From positions 1 through 10,460 of the forward strand of contig JACKML010000019.1 in assembly GCA_024235415.1 (NCBI GenBank): DNA of 10,460 nucleotides, read 5' to 3'. The notes beneath the pieces are model-generated. The model saw only the letters and a program-made list of their open reading frames with translations, ran no database searches and had not been told where the DNA came from. The position numbers and the translations under genes are program-made. The DNA comes from Chromatiaceae bacterium (lineage in GTDB: Bacteria > Pseudomonadota > Gammaproteobacteria > Chromatiales > Chromatiaceae). Positions 6,900 to 10,460 of this stretch are shown piece after piece (the stretch's first letter is position 1; every line of letters starts with the position of its first letter).

Positions 6900-6941
6900 C
6901 TTATAGATGAGCCAGGCGGAACCCGACTTGAGCGGTATCAA
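6900..6941 (-). promoter_or_regulatory. FNR/Dnr-type box with -10 element for the NosR-like gene
   Basis: TTGAGCGGTATCAA as read on the plus strand (6928-6941) matches the FNR-family palindrome TTGAT-N4-ATCAA at all but one position. Downstream on the minus strand, TATAAG (6900-6905) can act as -10. If the start is at 6893, the box is centred at -41.5 and the -10 hexamer covers -12 to -7, which is exactly the class II FNR promoter layout. This predicts activation by an FNR, Anr or Dnr-type regulator under low oxygen or nitric oxide, as is usual for denitrification genes. Confidence 0.75.
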
Positions 6942-6968
6942 GACTGTCAGCGCGCGCGACCGGCCGAG

Positions 6969-8129
6969 TCAAAGGTTCTGCATGCGGGTCAGCTCCCGCC
7001 AGGCCTCGATCAGCGCCCGTCTGGCGATCTCGACCTCTGCGCCCGTGGTTGGGGTGCCGATGCTCAGACGCACCGCGCCGAGTGCACGCGCGGTATCCGT
7101 GCCCATGGCACCCAGCACACCACTGACGCTGTCTGTGTCTTCGTGGCAGGCCGAGCCCACCGAGGCGGCGATACCTGGTGAAGCGGCCAGCAGGGTCCTG
7201 CCATCGACGCCGGGGAACGACAGATTGAGAGTGTTCGGCAGCCGGTGTGTCGGATGGCCGTTGAGCAGGATTCCCGGAATGGCCTGTTCGAGTCCTGTAT
7301 GCAGTGCATCGCGCAGTTCGGCCAGCTGTATGGTGACGGCCGGCAGCCGCTGCCGCGCCAGATCGGCCGCCGCACCCAGGCCGACGATGTGCGGTACATT
7401 CTCGGTGCCGGGTCTCAGACCGTGCTCGTGCCCCGCTCCGAACAGCACCGGGGCGAGCGGTGTGCCGCGGCGCACGTAGAGTGCCCCTACCCCCTTGGGT
7501 GCGTAGAACTTGTGTCCGGCCAGGGTCAACAGGTCGACACCCAGTTCGTCCACCTCGACCGGAATCTTGCCGACCGACTGCGCCGCATCGGTGTGGAACA
7601 GGGCACCACGTGCGCGGGCCAGCGCCGCGAGCTCGGCGATCGGCTGCAGGGTACCGACCTCGTTGTTGGCGTGCATGACAGATACCAGCACCGTGTCGTC
7701 ACGCAGCGCGGCGGCCAGATCGGCCGGATCGACCCGCCCGGTCTCATCAACCGGCAGCACGGTAACCTCCCAGCCCTCGGCGGCGAGGTGCGCCATGGGC
7801 GCGGCGACCGCCGGGTGCTCCACCGCACTGGTGACCAGGTGTCGGCCGTGCTCGCGCAGCGCCCGGGCCACGCCGAGCACGGCCAGGTTGTTGGCCTCGG
7901 TGGCACAGCCGGTGAAGACGATCTCGTCGGGCAGCGCGCCGATCAGCTGCGCGACCTGGGCCCGCGCGATGGCGACTGCCCCCTGGGTACGTCGGCCATA
8001 GACATGGCCAGACGAGGGGTTGCCGAAGTACGTGCGCAGGTAAGGATCGATCGCGTCGGCCACCTCGCGTGCGACCGGGGTGGTGGCGTTGTAGTCCAGA
8101 TAGACCGGATCCGTCATGCCGTCATCCAT
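6969..8129 (-). CDS. Cysteine desulfurase, NifS/IscS-type class V aminotransferase
   Basis: PLP enzyme (386 aa, usual family length) that removes sulfur from cysteine to give alanine and an enzyme persulfide, for Fe-S clusters or other sulfur carriers. It has the family N-terminus VYLDYNATTP, His105 in VEHP, HTDAAQS at 179-185 and the PLP lysine Lys207 in AGHKF. Catalytic Cys328 lies in GSACHEDTDSVSGVL, in place of the more usual SACxSGS-type loop. RPGTENV is at 239-245. The start at 8129 overlaps the preceding gene's stop by 8 bases; an ATG at 8117 is an equally possible start. Either way translation is probably coupled to the upstream gene, which is now 5'-truncated. The specific role (housekeeping ISC, special Fe-S or sulfur trafficking) cannot be told; there is no iscU or nifU next to it. 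Confidence 0.92.
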   Translation of the reverse strand: MDDGMTDPVYLDYNATTPVAREVADAIDPYLRTYFGNPSSGHVYGRRTQGAVAIARAQVAQLIGALPDEIVFTGCATEANNLAVLGVARALREHGRHLVTSAVEHPAVAAPMAHLAAEGWEVTVLPVDETGRVDPADLAAALRDDTVLVSVMHANNEVGTLQPIAELAALARARGALFHTDAAQSVGKIPVEVDELGVDLLTLAGHKFYAPKGVGALYVRRGTPLAPVLFGAGHEHGLRPGTENVPHIVGLGAAADLARQRLPAVTIQLAELRDALHTGLEQAIPGILLNGHPTHRLPNTLNLSFPGVDGRTLLAASPGIAASVGSACHEDTDSVSGVLGAMGTDTARALGAVRLSIGTPTTGAEVEIARRALIEAWRELTRMQNL

Positions 8130-9021
8130 CGAGTGCCTGGGTCAGATCATCGATCAGGTCCTGCGGATCCTCGAGGCCGACCGACAGGCGGACCATCGCG
8201 TCGCCGATGCCACGACGCGCACGTTCGGCCGGATCGACACCATGGTGGGTCGTGGTCACCGGCTGGGTGGCAAGACTCTCGACACCGCCCAGGCTTGGTG
8301 CAATGGCAAACAGCTTCAGGCGATCCACCACTGCCGAGGCGGCCGCACCATCCCCCGCGATGTCCAGCGTCAGCATGCCGCCGAACCCGCTCATCTGGCG
8401 CCGGGCCAGCGCATGCCCGGGAAAGCCCTCGAGGCCCGGATACAGCACCCGGGCAATACGCGGGTGCGCCGCCATCGCCAGCGCAATCGCCATGGCCGAC
8501 GCGTTCTGCGCCTGCACCCGCACCACCAGGCTGCGCAGGCTGCGGGCCAGCAGCGCGGCGGTCTCCGGTGCCGGCGTGGTGCCGAGGTTCTTGCGCCACG
8601 GCCAGACCGCGTCGACAAGAACCTTGGCGCCCATCAATGCACCGGCGGTGATATCGCTGTGCCCGCCCAGGTATTTGGTCGCGCTGTGCACCACCAGGTC
8701 GGCGCCCAGTGCCAGCGGCTGCTGGTTGACCGGCGATGCGAAGGTGTTGTCGACCATCAACAGCGCACCGTGCGCATGCGCCCGTTCGGCAATCGCGGCG
8801 ATGTCGAACAGCTCGAGCGTCGGGTTGCTCGGGGTCTCGAGGAACACCATGCGGGTGCCTTCGGCGAGCAGACCGTCGAGCCGATCCAGTTCACTGCCAA
8901 GGATCAGGTGGGTCCGGATGCCGAGCAGCGGCAGCTGGCTGGCAATCAGCTCGAGGGTGCCGCCATAGGCATCGCCGATGCAGACGATTCCGTCACGGAG
9001 TATAGGTCGCATAAAGCCCAT
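8122..9021 (-). pseudogene. 5'-truncated Cys/Met-metabolism PLP enzyme (cystathionine synthase/lyase type)
   Basis: The remaining 299 residues are a good match to the C-terminal three quarters of the cystathionine gamma-synthase/gamma-lyase family: DAYGGT at 17-22, ETPSNP at 62-67, VDNTF at 90-94, the PLP lysine Lys116 in SATKYLGGHSD and ESLATQP near the C-terminus. Family members are about 380-400 residues. Here the first 80-100, which hold the PLP-phosphate-binding Tyr/Arg contributed to the partner subunit and the SGM segment, are absent. The frame is open only a few codons upstream of 9021 before a TGA at 9046-9048, and the IS91-type element follows at once. The ATG at 9021 has no clear ribosome binding site. 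The protein, if made, should be inactive. The exact substrate (cystathionine, O-acylhomoserine or methionine) cannot be decided from what remains. Confidence 0.85.
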
Positions 9022-9053
9022 ATTCCCGGATTTACCCTTGTATCTTCAGTGCG

Positions 9054-9084
9054 CCCACCCGCCGCGAGATCGCCTTTGGGTGGG
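9054..9084 (-). repeat. Subterminal hairpin of the IS91-type end (putative oriIS structure)
   Basis: CCCACCC (9054-9060) pairs perfectly with GGGTGGG (9078-9084). The 17-base loop holds a smaller GCGA/TCGC stem. It lies about 13 bases inside the inferred element end. HUH transposases recognise such subterminal hairpins, so this is the expected place and shape for oriIS. Confidence 0.5.
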
Positions 9085-9218
9085 GGTCTCGACCTGAATC
9101 ACAGCTGCCAAGCCGCGTCACAACGGGATTTTTTTGGCACATTCACCCCACAGGCCGAGCGAACCCCCACCGCGTCAATGGATGATGCAGCTTGGTCAAT
9201 GATGTCGTCATGGATTGG

Positions 9219-10460
9219 TCAGTCGAACAAACTCGCTTGCGGTGGCGCCCGGCACGGCGGCCGCCTCGGACCTTCGGGCTCAGCCATCTTCGCATCCAAG
9301 TGTGTGAGGATCTTATCGATGACGTCGGGATCCTCGATGCAGGCGATGATCCGCATCGCCCCGCCGCAGGCCGGGCAGGTCTCGATGTCGATCCCGAACA
9401 CCCGCTTGAGGCGCTGCGCCCAGGTCATCGCGGCACGGCGTTCGGCCGACGTAGGCTCCTCCGGATCCGCGGTCCTGGCGTGCTGACCGCCCCTGCCCCG
9501 CTTGGCCGGCGTCACGCGCGCCCGGTATTGGCTGTTTGGCGCAAAGACGCCGTGGAAACGGCTCAGGTTGACCCGTGGTTTCGGCACCAGGGCTGCCAGG
9601 CGGGCAATGAAGTCGAGGGGTTCGAAGATGACGTGCGTCGTGCCGTCTCGGTAAGGCGTCTTCAGCTGGTACCGAACGTTGCCGTTCGGGGTGAGCGACA
9701 GACGCTTTTCCGAGATGGCCGGCCGGCTGATGTAGCGACACAGCCGTTCGAGCTTCTGGCGTTGATCCGCTCGCGCTGCCACGCCGGCATGTAGGGAGAA
9801 TCCGGCGACCTTGCCGACCCCCTCATCGAATGGCTCGTCACACGCCGGCAGGGTCTGCAGCGTGAAGACCTTGCGGCCCTGCTGGGGTCCCACGGCGATA
9901 CGGTACGTGATCGACGAGCCGAGGAGTTGATCCAGCGGCCCGGCCTCAAGGCCATCGCCGGCCAGATAGCTGTTCTCCGCATCCCGTTCCAATAGGCGCT
10001 GGCGCTCGAGGTATCGGCCGATGCGCCGTGCGAGGGTCTGAGTAAGTCCGGCCAACTCGGCGCTGGTCGGTGCCTTCACCCAACGGAAGCGCAGCGCACC
10101 GTCAGGGTGCTCGATATACACCCCGTCGAGGAACAGCATGTGGAAGTGGACATTGAGGTTCAGCGCACTGCCGAAGCGCTGGATCAGGGTGACTGCACCG
10201 GTCTGGGCCGTCTTACGGGAGAACCCCGCCTTCTTGATCAGGTGCGTGGCGATGCAGCGGTAGACAATGCCGAGCACCCGGCCCATCACGACCGGGCGGC
10301 TCGCGAACAGGAAGCGTAAGGGATAAGGGACGCTGAGCACCCACTGGCGCACCGGCTGCTCGGGAAACACCTCGTCTACCAGTAACGCCGCGCTCTCGGC
10401 CATGCGCCGAGCGCCGCAACTGGGGCAGAAGCCGCGCCTCTTGCAGCTGAAAGCGACCAG
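9219..10460 (-). CDS. IS91-family HUH transposase, lacks N-terminus (runs off window end)
   Basis: Rolling-circle transposase, 413 residues visible. The frame stays open to the window edge, so the ATG at 10403 is internal. Codons at 10404-10460 encode FSCKRRGFCPSCGARR, the zinc-binding segment at the N-terminal side of this family. The metal-binding HUH motif reads HFH (10140-10148) in LNVHFHMLFLDGVY. The likely catalytic tyrosine lies in LCRYISRP (codon 9732-9734). The conserved SLHAGVAARADQRQKLE precedes it. A C-terminal CPACGG followed by ILTHLD is typical of IS91 transposases. No stop or frameshift is visible, so the enzyme may be functional if its missing start is intact. The stop is TGA at 9219-9221. 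Confidence 0.93.
   Translation of the reverse strand: MVAFSCKRRGFCPSCGARRMAESAALLVDEVFPEQPVRQWVLSVPYPLRFLFASRPVVMGRVLGIVYRCIATHLIKKAGFSRKTAQTGAVTLIQRFGSALNLNVHFHMLFLDGVYIEHPDGALRFRWVKAPTSAELAGLTQTLARRIGRYLERQRLLERDAENSYLAGDGLEAGPLDQLLGSSITYRIAVGPQQGRKVFTLQTLPACDEPFDEGVGKVAGFSLHAGVAARADQRQKLERLCRYISRPAISEKRLSLTPNGNVRYQLKTPYRDGTTHVIFEPLDFIARLAALVPKPRVNLSRFHGVFAPNSQYRARVTPAKRGRGGQHARTADPEEPTSAERRAAMTWAQRLKRVFGIDIETCPACGGAMRIIACIEDPDVIDKILTHLDAKMAEPEGPRRPPCRAPPQASLFD

Larger units (their letters stand above)
9041..10460 (-). mobile_element. IS91-family element, oriIS side and most of transposase (partial)
   Basis: A rolling-circle type insertion sequence that runs off the right edge. The transposase is at 9219-10460 and about 180 bases of non-coding end follow it. 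On the minus strand the end appears to abut CAAG (complement of 9037-9040). As I remember it, GAAC and CAAG are the tetranucleotides next to which IS91 places its oriIS end. The left boundary at 9041 is inferred from this and from where the truncated gene loses its frame. IS91 elements do not make target duplications, so none is expected. Confidence 0.65.

Noticed and set aside
9119..9140. T-run after a short GC-rich stretch as an intrinsic terminator downstream of the transposase
   Set aside because: The T-run is on the plus strand, opposite to the transposase direction, and no convincing stem precedes it.
7245..9486. Two long plus-strand open frames (468 and 456 codons) opposite the desulfurase, PLP gene and IS end
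   Set aside because: Low-complexity Arg/Gly/Pro-rich translations that run across several gene boundaries; antisense shadows of GC-rich genes.

Overview
The window looks like a piece of the chromosome of a denitrifying, sulfur-oxidising proteobacterium, most likely a gammaproteobacterium of Chromatiales type. It is GC-rich. It carries a flavocytochrome c sulfide dehydrogenase pair whose sequence closely matches what I remember of Allochromatium vinosum FccAB. It also carries two genes typical of anaerobic nitrogen-oxide respiration, napF and a NosR-like gene. The taxonomic placement is inference; there is no rRNA or other marker gene.

Layout, left to right. (1) 1-390, minus: 5' part of napF, an iron-sulfur protein linked to periplasmic nitrate reductase. 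(2) 391-674: intergenic, with a clear UUCG-loop terminator for the next gene block. (3) 675-3136, minus: three co-directional genes. In transcription order these are a membrane-anchored protein with about 20% methionine, fccA (dihaem cytochrome) and fccB (flavoprotein). (4) 3137-3435: a control region with a near-consensus sigma-54 promoter reading into the Met-rich/fccAB block and a cluster of perfect dyads upstream of it. (5) 3436-4779, plus: a divergent sigma-54 activator (PAS, AAA+, Fis-type HTH). (6) 4887-5117, plus: a small secreted protein with two EF-hand loops. (7) 5294-6874, minus: a short NosR/NirI-type membrane flavo-iron-sulfur protein preceded by an FNR-type box and -10 element in class II spacing. 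(8) 6969-9021, minus: a cysteine desulfurase overlapping the end of a cystathionine synthase/lyase-type PLP gene that has lost its 5' third. (9) About 9041 to the window end, minus: an IS91-family element (HUH transposase, running off the window) next to the truncated gene.

How the parts fit: FccAB oxidises sulfide in the periplasm and passes electrons to c-type cytochromes. NapF and the NosR-like protein belong to pathways that use nitrate or nitrous oxide as acceptor. The region therefore pairs a sulfide donor module with denitrification accessory genes. The most interesting signal is the control region at 3282-3388. It predicts that sulfide dehydrogenase and an unnamed Met-rich membrane protein are switched on by the adjacent sigma-54 activator. 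The right end shows recent rearrangement, with an IS91-type element having apparently removed the start of a PLP-enzyme gene.
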